Below the pieces are notes generated by a model that made no database searches, had not been told where the DNA came from, and worked only from the letters and a program-made list of their open reading frames with translations. This document shows positions 28,573 to 36,711 of a stretch of 64,000 nt of DNA, piece after piece. The position numbers were made by a program, and so were the translations under genes. Position 1 is the first letter of the stretch; each line of letters opens with the position of its first letter. Origin of the DNA: Butyricicoccus sp. Marseille-Q5471. Lineage in GTDB: Bacteria > Bacillota > Clostridia > Oscillospirales > Butyricicoccaceae. The DNA is taken from contig NZ_CATNVC010000003.1 in the NCBI RefSeq assembly GCF_951230135.1, positions 1 to 64,000 on the forward strand. Direction: 5' to 3'.

Positions 28573-29031
28573 ATGAAACGAAACCTTTTTTCAATTGCAC
28601 TGATTTTAGCAATATTATGCTTTATCTGGGGCAATTCTGCCCTGTCTTCTAGCATTTCAAATCATATCAGTGATACAATCACAATCTCTTTCGGTGGTGA
28701 AATTACACACAGCGATGAGCAGGAAGCCGCCGCAACCACCATTCTTACCTCTTCTCACATTCGCAAGTTGGCACATATCACAGAATTTTCCGGGTTGGGT
28801 GCTGTGCTAACCCTACTATCAGTGCGTCGCCAAAAGAAACCGGTGCATTCGTTGCCGGGTATTTTACTGCTCGGCATGCTGATTGCGCTTTCAGATGAGA
28901 CCATTCAGCTGTTTACTGGGCGTACCTCTACAATTAAAGACATTTGGATTGATCTACTCGGCTTCTCCATCGGCTGCTTTATCTCTGGAATCACGATTCA
29001 TTTGATTACGAAGAGGAAATCAAAACAATGA
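28573..29031 (+). CDS. VanZ-like family membrane protein
   Basis: 152 aa with four hydrophobic segments; the signature IWGNSALSS, KLAHITEFSGLGAVL and LIALSDETIQLFTGRTSTIKDIWIDLLG (histidine, Glu and Asp-Glu residues in the membrane) marks the VanZ-like/phosphotransbutyrylase-like family. VanZ confers low-level teicoplanin resistance; the biochemical role of the wider family is unknown. It overlaps a related gene by four bases. Confidence 0.8.
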   Translation: MKRNLFSIALILAILCFIWGNSALSSSISNHISDTITISFGGEITHSDEQEAAATTILTSSHIRKLAHITEFSGLGAVLTLLSVRRQKKPVHSLPGILLLGMLIALSDETIQLFTGRTSTIKDIWIDLLGFSIGCFISGITIHLITKRKSKQ

Positions 29032-29531
29032 TAAAACGTCGTATCGTGGAAACCCTTTTATGCATTCTGCTTCTGCTGACTCTGTGGTTCATTTTAGGTT
29101 ACTCCCTTCTTCCGAACCTTTTACCTTCAACAAACAGTGCATGGGGACAACTCGTATTTCAAGCACTTTCCGGCAATCTTGAGCCAATTACATCATTATC
29201 GAGCAATGATTTGCTACACCTTATTTCACATGCGTCTGAATTTGCACTGCTCGGCGTTGAATTGTCATTACTAACTCGCGTATTATATCGCTGTAGCAGC
29301 GCTCTCCCCCTGCTATGCGGGCTTTCAGTTGCATTAGTAGATGAGACCATTCAACTTTTTGCAACGGGGCAAGCCGGGAATGTACTTGATGTCTGGGTTG
29401 ATTTTACCGGTGTGTGTCTCGGTTATGCGCTAGTCAGCCTATTTGCCTACTTATTCCGTCAATTCCATGCGCTGAAGGCGGACATCAGCACAATCGAAAA
29501 TCATACCGTTAGTGCAAAGCCCAAAGTATGA
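29028..29531 (+). CDS. VanZ-like family membrane protein, second copy
   Basis: 167 aa, the same layout as its neighbour: LWFILGYSLLPN, LLHLISHASEFALLGVEL and LSVALVDETIQLFATGQAGNVLDVWVDFTG. Sequence divergence is large, so the tandem copy is old or the two were brought in together; the four-base ATGA overlap suggests that they act as a pair, perhaps as a heteromer. A strong terminator follows. Confidence 0.8.
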   Translation: MIKRRIVETLLCILLLLTLWFILGYSLLPNLLPSTNSAWGQLVFQALSGNLEPITSLSSNDLLHLISHASEFALLGVELSLLTRVLYRCSSALPLLCGLSVALVDETIQLFATGQAGNVLDVWVDFTGVCLGYALVSLFAYLFRQFHALKADISTIENHTVSAKPKV

Positions 29532-29609
29532 CTTGCTAGATGAGGCGGTGCTACTTCTGCCATTATCATCACCCCTCTAAATTGACCATATTTTCTATCC
29601 ATCAGCGAC

Positions 29610-29643
29610 AGAAGAAGCCCATCAGTAATGATGGGCTTCTTCT
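29610..29643 (+). terminator. intrinsic terminator after the VanZ-like pair
   Basis: A 15-base perfect stem, AGAAGAAGCCCATCA with loop GTAA, followed by a moderately T-rich stretch. Confidence 0.75.
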
Positions 29644-29745
29644 ATATTCTTATGGGATTATAAATTGGCATTTGGTTTCCTAATACAGCTTAAAATCGTC
29701 TCAGCAACGCGAATACACGTCATATGGTTGCTGTTTCCCGAATCT

Positions 29746-30006
29746 TTACGTGTCTATTGAAAATCTAGTTGAGTTGCCTATTCGAATGTCCATCTGAGTT
29801 TTCAGCCCTAAATGTTGTAGTTCTAACTCTTTCCACTGCATCTCCAGCTCCTCAAAATTCTGGAGTGCAGCAATCATCTGCGGAGAATCGTACGGCATCT
29901 GCATAGACACCAACCGCCGCAACGTCTCCCGCGCCCCCTCCAAATCCACGCCAAGCGTGTAAAGCCGCGCTGCTGATTGGAGTAATAAGTCTTTTTGTGT
30001 ATACAC
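29746..30006 (-). CDS. small helical protein of unknown function
   Basis: 86 aa, GTG start with an AGGAGAAAA box. The sequence is helical with leucine-rich spacing (ALQNFEELEMQWKELELQHLGLKTQM), which suggests a coiled-coil dimer. No recognised family. It may be part of the accessory region; the next gene on the same strand is 86 bases upstream. Confidence 0.55.
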   Translation of the reverse strand: MYTQKDLLLQSAARLYTLGVDLEGARETLRRLVSMQMPYDSPQMIAALQNFEELEMQWKELELQHLGLKTQMDIRIGNSTRFSIDT

Positions 30007-30091
30007 TGGTTTTCTCCTATTATCTAAAATTTGATATTCTGCAAGATTGACTCTACGATATCCCCTTGCTCAGTTAATACTTATTGCACTA

Positions 30092-30409
30092 CTACTTCTT
30101 CATTTTAATTGTTAATGTAATCGTGTTTTCAGCACTTGAAACAGTATAGTTCGCCAAATCATCCGCCGTAATCGCAAATCCTGCAAGCGCTACGAGTAAG
30201 TATGGCCATGCAACAAGACCTACCAAGAGACTAATCCAAGATGCCGCCTGTCCCACCTTTCGTCCAGTGTGCTTTTTGTTCAGGTCTTTTCTAAGTTCGT
30301 CAGCAAACGAGCCAATGACAACTATGCTTCTATATCTTGCCTTAATAGCATCTGCAAGCTCTTTGCGTGTTTTTACAGTTATGCTCCCATCGATATATTT
30401 CTTTTTCAT
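30092..30409 (-). CDS. small membrane protein of unknown function
   Basis: 105 aa. A charged N-terminal part (KKYIDGSITVKTRKELADAIKARYRSIVVIG) resembles a short alpha/beta DNA- or nucleotide-handling fold, then two adjacent hydrophobic stretches (WISLLVGLVAWPYLLVALAGFAI) form one membrane hairpin, then a beta-rich tail. GGAGG ribosome binding site. It is divergent from the XRE regulator gene, which may control it. Confidence 0.6.
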   Translation of the reverse strand: MKKKYIDGSITVKTRKELADAIKARYRSIVVIGSFADELRKDLNKKHTGRKVGQAASWISLLVGLVAWPYLLVALAGFAITADDLANYTVSSAENTITLTIKMKK

Positions 30410-30569
30410 CTACTTTTCCTCCCACAAAAATCGTTTCGGCACAGCACATGCTGCATACCCGTTATAAGCAATCAATAATAGATTACTTATTTTGATTATA
30501 TTTGGTAATGCCAAATTATGCAACAGCAAAATTCACTATACTGATAAAAAGCAATCAGTAGGTGATGAA

Positions 30570-30824
30570 ATGAATAAGCGCAAGCTAGCGCTCGGCAACC
30601 GAAACATCGTCGGTGCGCGGGTAACAGAAGCTCGTAATCAGATAGGTCTTAAGCAAAAAGATTTACTTGCTCGGATGCAAGTCGCAGGCGTCCCGATTAG
30701 CCTTCCGGCATTGTCGCTTCTTGAGGGGCAAAAACGTCCGGTGTCCGATATTGAGCTCAAAGCACTGTCTGAAATCCTCGATGTTGACGTTCGATGGCTG
30801 TTGGGACAGATTGAGAAATCATAA
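30570..30824 (+). CDS. XRE-family transcriptional regulator
   Basis: 84 aa, one Cro/CI-type helix-turn-helix: VTEARNQIGLKQKDLLARMQ...ISLPALSLLEGQKRPVSDIELKALSEIL. No effector domain. A short regulator like this commonly governs a mobile element or toxin-antitoxin pair; here it is divergent from the 105-aa membrane protein. The ATG at 30570 is chosen because the family begins here; the ribosome binding site is weak (TAGGTGA). Confidence 0.75.
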   Translation: MNKRKLALGNRNIVGARVTEARNQIGLKQKDLLARMQVAGVPISLPALSLLEGQKRPVSDIELKALSEILDVDVRWLLGQIEKS

Positions 30825-30864
30825 ACCCACAACGACAGATTTAACGTATATATTATAATGATAG

Positions 30865-30895
30865 AAGGACCCGAAGCATTGCGCTTCGGGTCCTT
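30865..30895 (+). terminator. intrinsic terminator after the XRE gene
   Basis: AAGGACCCGAAGC pairs with GCTTCGGGTCCTT with a short loop, followed by ACTTTGTTT. Confidence 0.7.
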
Positions 30896-30915
30896 ACTTT
30901 GTTTCGAGGAGCTTT

Positions 30916-31290
30916 ATGATTATGAAAATTCTATTATTGGAACCGCATCAGTCTCCGCAGCAGGTTGAAATCGGTGATTGTCTGGCAGACATGCAGGCTA
31001 TGGTAGGCGGCCCTATCGAAGCCGTTTATCCGTTTGGGGAATCCGTAGCACTGATTTGTCACGAGGAGGGTAAGCTTTTGAACCTGCCGCTAAACCGAGC
31101 GCTTCGGTATCCGGAAACAGGAGAAATCTACGACATTATCGCAGGCACATGTTTTCTCTGCGCTGCTCCGCCCGAGAGCGAGCAATTCGAAAGCCTTAGC
31201 GAAGAACAGCTAGCTCGATATGCTAAGCTGTTTGATCGTCCGGAAGAGTTCCTGAACCTCGACGGCCAACTAATCTGTATTTTAAACTAG
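30916..31290 (+). CDS. DUF3846 domain protein
   Basis: 124 aa. The pattern MQAMVGGPIEAVYPFGESVALICHEEGKLLNLPLNRAL and IIAGTCFLCA is that of DUF3846, a small domain of unknown function carried by conjugative and mobilisable elements of Clostridia. It starts the run of plus-strand accessory genes. GAGGAG lies four bases before this ATG and ten before an in-frame ATG at 30922; either may be used. Confidence 0.75.
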   Translation: MIMKILLLEPHQSPQQVEIGDCLADMQAMVGGPIEAVYPFGESVALICHEEGKLLNLPLNRALRYPETGEIYDIIAGTCFLCAAPPESEQFESLSEEQLARYAKLFDRPEEFLNLDGQLICILN

Positions 31291-31320
31291 TCACAGGCAT
31301 TGTAAAGACATCAACACAAA

Positions 31321-31350
31321 CCGCTCACCGATATCGGTGGGCTATTTTCA
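31321..31350 (+). terminator. weak hairpin between DUF3846 and amidoligase genes
   Basis: CACCGAT and ATCGGTG form a short stem followed by GGGCTATTTTCATTTT. It may attenuate rather than stop transcription into the amidoligase gene. Confidence 0.4.
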
Positions 31351-31368
31351 TTTTAGGGGGAAAATCAC

Positions 31369-32472
31369 ATGAATACCAATACTTTTATCTGTGAGCATTG
31401 CGGTGAAACCTTTCCGCTCGATGAGGCCTTCCGCTGCGGAGAAGATTTATTGTGCCGTGAATGCGCAGGAGAGCACAGCATTCTCTGTGATGAGTGCAGA
31501 CAGCGCATTTATCGCGACGATGACCAAGGGGACGCCTATCACGTGCTGTGCGAGGATTGCTTCGAGCAGCATTATACCCGGTGCGATAGTTGCGGAGGGC
31601 TCCTGCGCAGCTGTAATGCCTATCACCCAGCGTGGAACGACCAAACTTTGTGCGAAAACTGCTATGATGAGCAGGAGGAGTGCTGTCCCATCCACGAATA
31701 CAACTACATGCCGGATCTTGTGTTCCACGGAAAAGGACTGCGTCATTTCGGCGTGGAGCTTGAGATTGACTGCGGCGGCCAGAGCTCCGCCAACGCAAAG
31801 CAGATTCTTGAGGTAGCGAATCATGATGCGGAAAATCTCTACATTAAAACAGATGGCAGTTTGGACGATGGCATGGAGCTTGTCACCCACCCCATGACTC
31901 TGAACTACCACATGAACGAGATGCCGTGGGCAGAAGTGCTCAGTGAAGCACTCCGCATGTATTATCTGAGTCACCGCGCGCAGACCTGCGGACTTCACGT
32001 TCATATCTCGCGACTGGCCTTCGGCTGTACATATGAGCAACAGGAAACGGCCATTGCGCGTCTCGTGTTCTTCGTGGAGAAATTCTGGCCGGAGCTGCTG
32101 CGCTTCAGTCGGCGGACACAGAGTCAGCTTAACCGTTGGGCGGCACGATATGGAATGAAGCTCTGCCCGCGCGAGGTGCTCGACCACGCAAAGAACTCCT
32201 GTGCTGGGAGATATACTGCCGTCAACCTCACAAACAGCGATACCATTGAGATTCGCATCTTCCGAGGAACGCTTAAACTGAACACTCTACTGGCCACGCT
32301 GCAGATGGTAAACCACCTCTGTGACGTGGCTGTTTTGCTGTCTGACGAGGCACTTCAGGATATGAGTTGGTTCGACTTTCTGGAGCGTATCAATGAGCCG
32401 GAGTTGATTGACTATTTAAAGGAACGGCGGCTGTATGTGAATGAACCAGTGGAAATGCGGGAGGAGGACTGA
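31369..32472 (+). CDS. amidoligase-family protein with N-terminal zinc ribbons
   Basis: 367 aa. The first 105 residues have a series of CxxC pairs (CEHCGE, CRECAGE, CDECRQ, CEDCFEQ, CDSCGG, CENCYDEQ) that form several treble-clef or LIM-like zinc sites. The rest is the COOH-NH2 ligase (amidoligase) fold of the glutamine synthetase/ATP-grasp group: FGVELEIDCGG, TDGSLDDGMELVTHPM, CGLHVHISR and TIEIRIFRGTL. Such ligases form amide bonds, probably on peptides, and occur in phage and mobile elements. The glutamine amidotransferase encoded two bases after may supply ammonia. Ribosome binding site AGGGGGAAAA. Confidence 0.8.
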   Translation: MNTNTFICEHCGETFPLDEAFRCGEDLLCRECAGEHSILCDECRQRIYRDDDQGDAYHVLCEDCFEQHYTRCDSCGGLLRSCNAYHPAWNDQTLCENCYDEQEECCPIHEYNYMPDLVFHGKGLRHFGVELEIDCGGQSSANAKQILEVANHDAENLYIKTDGSLDDGMELVTHPMTLNYHMNEMPWAEVLSEALRMYYLSHRAQTCGLHVHISRLAFGCTYEQQETAIARLVFFVEKFWPELLRFSRRTQSQLNRWAARYGMKLCPREVLDHAKNSCAGRYTAVNLTNSDTIEIRIFRGTLKLNTLLATLQMVNHLCDVAVLLSDEALQDMSWFDFLERINEPELIDYLKERRLYVNEPVEMREED

Positions 32473-32474
32473 AT

Positions 32475-33410
32475 ATGTGCAGTGTGTTTGGATTAATTGA
32501 CTACAACAGTGTACTCAGCGCAAAAGAAAAGAACCGAATGCTCGGCGTACTTTCCCATGAGTGCGAAGTGCGTGGAACGGATGCTACCGGCATCGCCTAT
32601 AACTACAACGGAAGACTTCGCATCTATAAGCGCCCGCTTGCAGCTCACAGACTTCGATTCCGGGTACCGAACGGAGTGAACGTCATCATGGGCCATACCC
32701 GCATGGTGACTCAGGGTGCTGCAAAAAGAAACTATAATAACCATCCGTGGCTCGGCAAGGCTGAGCATGCTCAGTTTGCGCTTGCGCATAACGGAGTTCT
32801 CTGGAACGATGAGGAACTGCGCATGCAGCTGCCCAAGACCAAAATCGAGACCGATAGCTACGTCGCCGTACAACTTCTCGAACAAAACAGTACCCTCGAC
32901 TTTGACAGCCTGAAAGACATGGCTGAAACGGTCGAGGGCTCTTTTGTATTCACGGTGTTGGATGGTGAGGATAATCTGTTCTTCGTCGTGGGCAACAACC
33001 CACTTGCAATCTATCGCTACGATGGATTCGATCTCTATGCCTCCACCAGTGAAATACTTCGAAAGACTGTCCGCCGACTGCAACTCGGCAAGCCAAACGA
33101 AATCATCGAGCCGGAGGAGGGTGAAATTTTGAGAATTGACCGCGACGGACACATCACCCGCGGCAGTTTCATTCCGCACCACACCTTCTCACACTGGTGG
33201 CGAAATACGCCGTATTACAGCTCCTACCTACTCGAAGACACCTCGCTTGAAACAGATTATCTGATTGACGCTGCCAAAGCGATGGGTATCAGCGAAGACG
33301 AGGTGCAGGCGCTGCTCGACTATGGCTGCACGACCGATGAGATTGAGGAACTGCTTTATGACCCGGCACTGCTCCATGAGCTGACGGGTGAGTTGCTGTA
33401 TGCATACTAA
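32475..33410 (+). CDS. class II glutamine amidotransferase-like protein
   Basis: 311 aa. Cys2, exposed when Met1 is removed, is the Ntn-hydrolase nucleophile (MCSVFGL); the usual supporting motifs are there: RGTDATGIAY, MGHTRMVTQG, NNHPW, ALAHNGVLWND and SDSYV-like ETDSYVAVQLLE, with a GSFVFTVLD core. It resembles the GlmS/PurF glutaminase domain but has no synthase domain; the last 80 residues are unique. The close pairing with the amidoligase predicts a two-protein amide-forming unit. Start 32475 overlaps nothing and is two bases past the amidoligase stop. Confidence 0.8.
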   Translation: MCSVFGLIDYNSVLSAKEKNRMLGVLSHECEVRGTDATGIAYNYNGRLRIYKRPLAAHRLRFRVPNGVNVIMGHTRMVTQGAAKRNYNNHPWLGKAEHAQFALAHNGVLWNDEELRMQLPKTKIETDSYVAVQLLEQNSTLDFDSLKDMAETVEGSFVFTVLDGEDNLFFVVGNNPLAIYRYDGFDLYASTSEILRKTVRRLQLGKPNEIIEPEEGEILRIDRDGHITRGSFIPHHTFSHWWRNTPYYSSYLLEDTSLETDYLIDAAKAMGISEDEVQALLDYGCTTDEIEELLYDPALLHELTGELLYAY

Positions 33411-33423
33411 GGAGGGAAAATTG

Positions 33424-33711
33424 ATGCTTTCGATTCCAAGCGCTAACCAGACGCGGCATGAAACCACGGGAACCGGTTTTGAAGAAGCGGTAAAATCCGT
33501 TGTCCGCGCAATTGAACAGGCTAGAAAGGAAGGGCGGCTAGACTGCTGCTTCAATCCCAGCCTGTACCGGTGTACTGATGCGGATGGAGCAAGTCGCTGC
33601 ATTAACTACTATGATGCGGTAAAACAGGAATTTCAGAAGAATGGCTACACCTTCCGTCCCACCGGATATATCGGCGGCGTGTGGCAGCGAACAGAGCATA
33701 TCTGCTGGTAA
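33424..33711 (+). CDS. small protein of unknown function
   Basis: 95 aa. The start at 33424 has a perfect AAGGAGGG box. It reads as a compact alpha/beta protein (EEAVKSVVRAIEQARKEGRLDCCFNPSLYRCTD...YYDAVKQEFQKNGYTFRP) ending in a tryptophan. It follows the amidotransferase gene after 13 bases, so it likely belongs to the same module. No family recognised. Confidence 0.6.
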   Translation: MLSIPSANQTRHETTGTGFEEAVKSVVRAIEQARKEGRLDCCFNPSLYRCTDADGASRCINYYDAVKQEFQKNGYTFRPTGYIGGVWQRTEHICW

Positions 33712-33742
33712 TTTCATGAGCACAGCGAGGGGGGGGAGACGC

Positions 33743-33829
33743 ATGAATCTTGGCACCATCATCATGGCCGCAGGTATGATCCTGGGCGAGCTGTTGGACA
33801 GTGATGACGAGGACGAGCCATGTCAATAG
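33743..33829 (+). CDS. micro-protein, 28 aa, acidic tail
   Basis: MNLGTIIMAAGMILGELL followed by an acidic DSDDEDE tail. One hydrophobic helix and a strongly acidic end, preceded by a G-rich GAGGGGGGGGAGACG ribosome binding site. The stop codon lies inside the first subsite of the resolvase res region. A real product is plausible but unproven. Confidence 0.4.
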   Translation: MNLGTIIMAAGMILGELLDSDDEDEPCQ

Positions 33830-33920
33830 GGTATACCCCAATGACATAGGCCAAAAGTGTGGCAATAGGGTCGGTTTCAGGGTTTTGACATATGTCAGAA
33901 TCCAAGCCAACCCTATTGCA
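33821..33920. promoter_or_regulatory. res site of the serine resolvase, three subsites
   Basis: Subsite I (33821-33846) is a near-perfect dyad centred on GTATAC with TGTCA/TGACA ends, the crossover form. Subsite II (33860-33890) and subsite III (33893-33920) carry the same half-site element, TGxCAATAGGG, at imperfect spacing. This tripartite order in front of a resolvase gene is the textbook Tn3/gamma-delta arrangement. Binding would also repress the resolvase promoter. Confidence 0.75.
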
Positions 33921-33939
33921 ATACCGGGAGGTGATTTTA

Positions 33940-34491
33940 TTGAGAATCGGATACATCCGCGTCAGCACAGAGGAGCAGAACACCGCCCGACAGGAGGTGC
34001 TGCTGCGCGACCTTGGCGTGGATGAGCTGTTTATTGATAAGGCAAGCGGGAAGAACGTCAATCGCCAAGAACTGAACCGCATGCTTGAATATGTCCGCAA
34101 GGGCGACACGGTGATTGTCGAGTCGATTAGTCGCTTCGCACGCAATACTCGGGACTTGCTCGAACTGGTGGAGCGACTAACCGCCAAAGATGTGGAGTTT
34201 GTCTCAAAGAAGGAGGCCATCGACACCACCACTCCAACCGGAAAGTTTATGCTGACCGTTTTCGCTGCGGTGGCCGAATTAGAGCGCGAGCATATTCTCC
34301 AACGTCAGCACGAGGGCATCGCGATTGCTAAGGAGCAGAGGAAGTATACTGGACGAAAGCGGAAACCACTGCCGGAACAGTTCGACGCCGTCCTTTCCCG
34401 CTGGCGGCACGGCGAAATCTCGGCTGTAGAGGCTATGAGGAAACTTGGGATGAAACCGAATACTTTCTATCGGCGCGTATCAGAGAATTGA
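33940..34491 (+). CDS. serine recombinase, resolvase type
   Basis: 183 aa from the TTG at 33940, five bases behind GGGAGGTGA. Catalytic Ser9 in RIGYIRVSTEEQN, the E-helix LTAKDVEFVSKKEAIDTTTPTGKFMLTVFAAVAELERE, and a C-terminal helix-turn-helix (GEISAVEAMRKLGMKPNTFYRRV) define a Tn3/Hin-type resolvase. With the res site just upstream, its job is to resolve dimers or cointegrates, suggesting that the surrounding DNA is or was a plasmid or transposon. An in-frame ATG at 33892 lies in the res region and is not used. Confidence 0.87.
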   Translation: MRIGYIRVSTEEQNTARQEVLLRDLGVDELFIDKASGKNVNRQELNRMLEYVRKGDTVIVESISRFARNTRDLLELVERLTAKDVEFVSKKEAIDTTTPTGKFMLTVFAAVAELEREHILQRQHEGIAIAKEQRKYTGRKRKPLPEQFDAVLSRWRHGEISAVEAMRKLGMKPNTFYRRVSEN

Positions 34492-34526
34492 CGCAACGCA
34501 TGCAACACGTCATATGTGCTCTGCCG

Positions 34527-34555
34527 TTGACTTTGTCTGTCAGCTTGGTTATACT
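34527..34555 (+). promoter_or_regulatory. promoter of the fic gene
   Basis: TTGACT and TATACT with a spacer of 17 bases, about 30 bases before the start codon. Confidence 0.6.
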
Positions 34556-34587
34556 TAAAATATTCTTACGAAACGAGGTGCTCCGAT

Positions 34588-35322
34588 ATGGATTTTTCCG
34601 CGATTGATGAGTTGCTAGCCGAATTAAAAGGAAGACGTCCTCTCAATCAAACCGAACTCCAACGCCTTCGGGATGAGTTCATCATTGAGCACACCTATGA
34701 CTCCAATGCAATTGAGGGCAGCACGCTCACATTGCGTGAAACCGCATTAATTCTGCAAGAGGGTATTACCATTGCTGAAAAACCAATCAAGGAGCACCTA
34801 GAGGCAATTGGTTATAAGGATGCATTTGAATATATCGTCTCGCTCGTGGATTCGAATGCGCCACTATCAGAATCCGTAGTAAAACAGATTCATTCGTTAG
34901 TTCTAATGAATGATGCGGCCAACCGCGGCGTTTACCGTAGTCTGCCGGTCCGGATTCTCGGCGCCAGTCACGAACCACCGCAACCGTATCTGGTACCTGT
35001 GCAAATGGAAGCATTGGTTGCTTGGTACGAGGAGATGAAGCGGCAAATGCACATCATCGAAGCTGTGGCGGAATTCCATCTTCGTTTCGAGGGCATCCAC
35101 CCCTTTATTGATGGAAACGGGAGAACAGGCCGGTTGATACTCAACTTTGAACTAATGAAAGCCGGACTCCTTCCTGTGAATATCAAGTTTACGGATCGGC
35201 GTAAATACTACGATAGCTTTGACCGATATTACAGTGATCCACCCAATGCCGCACCGCTTGTCAGCCTGATTGCTTCCTATGAAGAACAAGCGCTGCGGCA
35301 TCGATTGGAGATTTTGCGGTAA
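34588..35322 (+). CDS. Fic-family protein (AMP transferase fold) with inhibitory motif
   Basis: 244 aa. The catalytic loop HPFIDGNGRTGR begins at His171 and is complete, so the enzyme should transfer AMP (or another nucleotide) to a protein hydroxyl. Near the N-terminus SNAIEG (Ser39 to Gly44) is the S/T-x3-E-G/N inhibitory helix motif of class II Fic proteins, so the glutamate would clamp the ATP site until released. No DNA-binding domain is attached. Its own promoter lies just upstream and a terminator follows, so it is a single-gene unit in the accessory region. Confidence 0.85.
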   Translation: MDFSAIDELLAELKGRRPLNQTELQRLRDEFIIEHTYDSNAIEGSTLTLRETALILQEGITIAEKPIKEHLEAIGYKDAFEYIVSLVDSNAPLSESVVKQIHSLVLMNDAANRGVYRSLPVRILGASHEPPQPYLVPVQMEALVAWYEEMKRQMHIIEAVAEFHLRFEGIHPFIDGNGRTGRLILNFELMKAGLLPVNIKFTDRRKYYDSFDRYYSDPPNAAPLVSLIASYEEQALRHRLEILR

Positions 35323-35452
35323 GCTTTTCGCATCATAGTGTTAACGTAAACATCTGAACAACTTGGCTTGCCGAATGAATTTATGTCAATATTCTATCAC
35401 TCAAAGCACGGAATACTATATAGGCTCGTTAATGGATAGCTTTGAAAAATCG

Positions 35453-35482
35453 AAAGAGCATGCGTTGGGCATGCTCTTTTTT
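35453..35482 (+). terminator. intrinsic terminator after the fic gene
   Basis: AAAGAGCATGC pairs with GCATGCTCTTT, ending in a run of six T. Confidence 0.8.
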
Positions 35483-35566
35483 GATCAGCTTGATATGAGA
35501 GATAGGCGGATTGACATCCTAGGCTTCGTCTGGTTCTTCCTAGTATCACAAGAAGGCGTTATGTGG

Positions 35567-35572
35567 TATAAT
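35567..35572 (+). promoter_or_regulatory. extended -10 promoter of the HipA-like gene
   Basis: TGGTATAAT, with the TGn extension and a perfect -10 box, 30 bases before the start codon; no good -35 box. Confidence 0.5.
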
Positions 35573-35602
35573 ACTGCCATAACGCAGAAGGAGGCATCCA
35601 AT

Positions 35603-36700
35603 ATGAATCATTCAACTACATATTATCTGATGAACAAGGATACCTGTCTTTTGCATTTTTTGTGTACCCGAAATTCGTTTGATGAGCCAGAATTTCAAGA
35701 GCAGGCATGGCTTGTTGCAAATCGGCCCATTGGCTACATTGACTTAACTGTTTTTCTGGAACAACGCAAAGCACCCAAGCACCGCCAGCACATCAAGGAA
35801 TTGCTGGAGCGGTATGGATGCGACGACCTCGAAGGTTTCCTCAAGGTAACACATGCACTTTCTTTAAATGATACATTTTGGGTGAAAGAAGCAGGTTCAG
35901 CTCTGACATGGGAAGATGTTTCACTATATCAAAATGAATTTGACCAACTCATTAGCGAAGCCGCGTTTGATGGTACGTTCAGCGAATCAGATTTATCTTC
36001 AACTTCTCCCGAATTTGGCACAGACGGATATTATGCTAAGTGCTGGGTTCGTGAGGGGCGCAATATCCAACTATATAAAAGCGGCAGTTCCCTATATGAA
36101 CTGGAACCATTGTCCGAATACTTTGCATCGCAACTTGTCGCTGTGTTATGTCCTGACACCGTTTCCTATGAGCTCGATTATTACCACGGAAAGTTGGTTA
36201 GCAAATGTCGGCTTTTTACTACTGAAACACTAGGTTTTGCTAAAGCCAGCAGTGTCTTTCGGGGAGAGCGTACAATTCCGGCACTGCTCAAGTATTTCAC
36301 ATCGATTGGCAGCGAAGATGCATTCCGGCGCATGTGTGTATTGGATGCACTGATTCTAAATCCTGATCGCCATTATGGCAATTTCGGTGTGCTATTTAAT
36401 ACCGATACCATGCAGGTCTTAAAAATGGCACCAGTGTTTGACAACAACCGCAGTCTGTTCCCTGAGCTAGATGATGATCAACTAGCTAAGCCGGAATGGT
36501 ATATCCAAAAATGTCGTCCACGATTGGGAAAAGATTTCATTGTAACCGCGCGCGGGTTAATAACAGTTGAAATTAAACAAGATTTGAGGAACTTGGCTGG
36601 CTTTCAGTTTCAGCCGCATCCCGATATTGCAATTTCTAAAGAGCGCATTGGTGCCTTAAGCCAGATTGTAAATCATCAGATTCACGCCATATTGAAATAA
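35603..36700 (+). CDS. HipA-like serine/threonine kinase-fold protein
   Basis: 365 aa from the ATG at 35603, behind a perfect AAGGAGG. The C-terminal half has the HipA/PI3K-like catalytic residues: LILNPDRHYGNFGVLFN (D+HxxN loop) and APVFDNNRSL (metal-binding DFG-like motif). The N-terminal 130 residues differ from HipA. No HipB-like antitoxin partner is encoded beside it; the nearest XRE protein is 5 kb away. Such stand-alone HipA-like proteins are common in mobile regions of Clostridia; the substrate is unknown. Confidence 0.75.
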   Translation: MNHSTTYYLMNKDTCLLHFLCTRNSFDEPEFQEQAWLVANRPIGYIDLTVFLEQRKAPKHRQHIKELLERYGCDDLEGFLKVTHALSLNDTFWVKEAGSALTWEDVSLYQNEFDQLISEAAFDGTFSESDLSSTSPEFGTDGYYAKCWVREGRNIQLYKSGSSLYELEPLSEYFASQLVAVLCPDTVSYELDYYHGKLVSKCRLFTTETLGFAKASSVFRGERTIPALLKYFTSIGSEDAFRRMCVLDALILNPDRHYGNFGVLFNTDTMQVLKMAPVFDNNRSLFPELDDDQLAKPEWYIQKCRPRLGKDFIVTARGLITVEIKQDLRNLAGFQFQPHPDIAISKERIGALSQIVNHQIHAILK

Positions 36701-36711
36701 CTGGATATAAC

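Noticed and set aside
33729-33738. Run of eight G before the 28-aa frame as a possible homopolymeric switch
   Set aside because: Eight is short for a contingency tract, and it stands outside any confident coding region.
29715-34516. A 12-base direct repeat (ACACGTCATATG) at 29715 and 34505 bracketing the genes up to the resolvase, which could look like element ends
   Set aside because: Repeats of 12 bases are expected many times by chance in 64 kb, and only weak similarity extends outside them.
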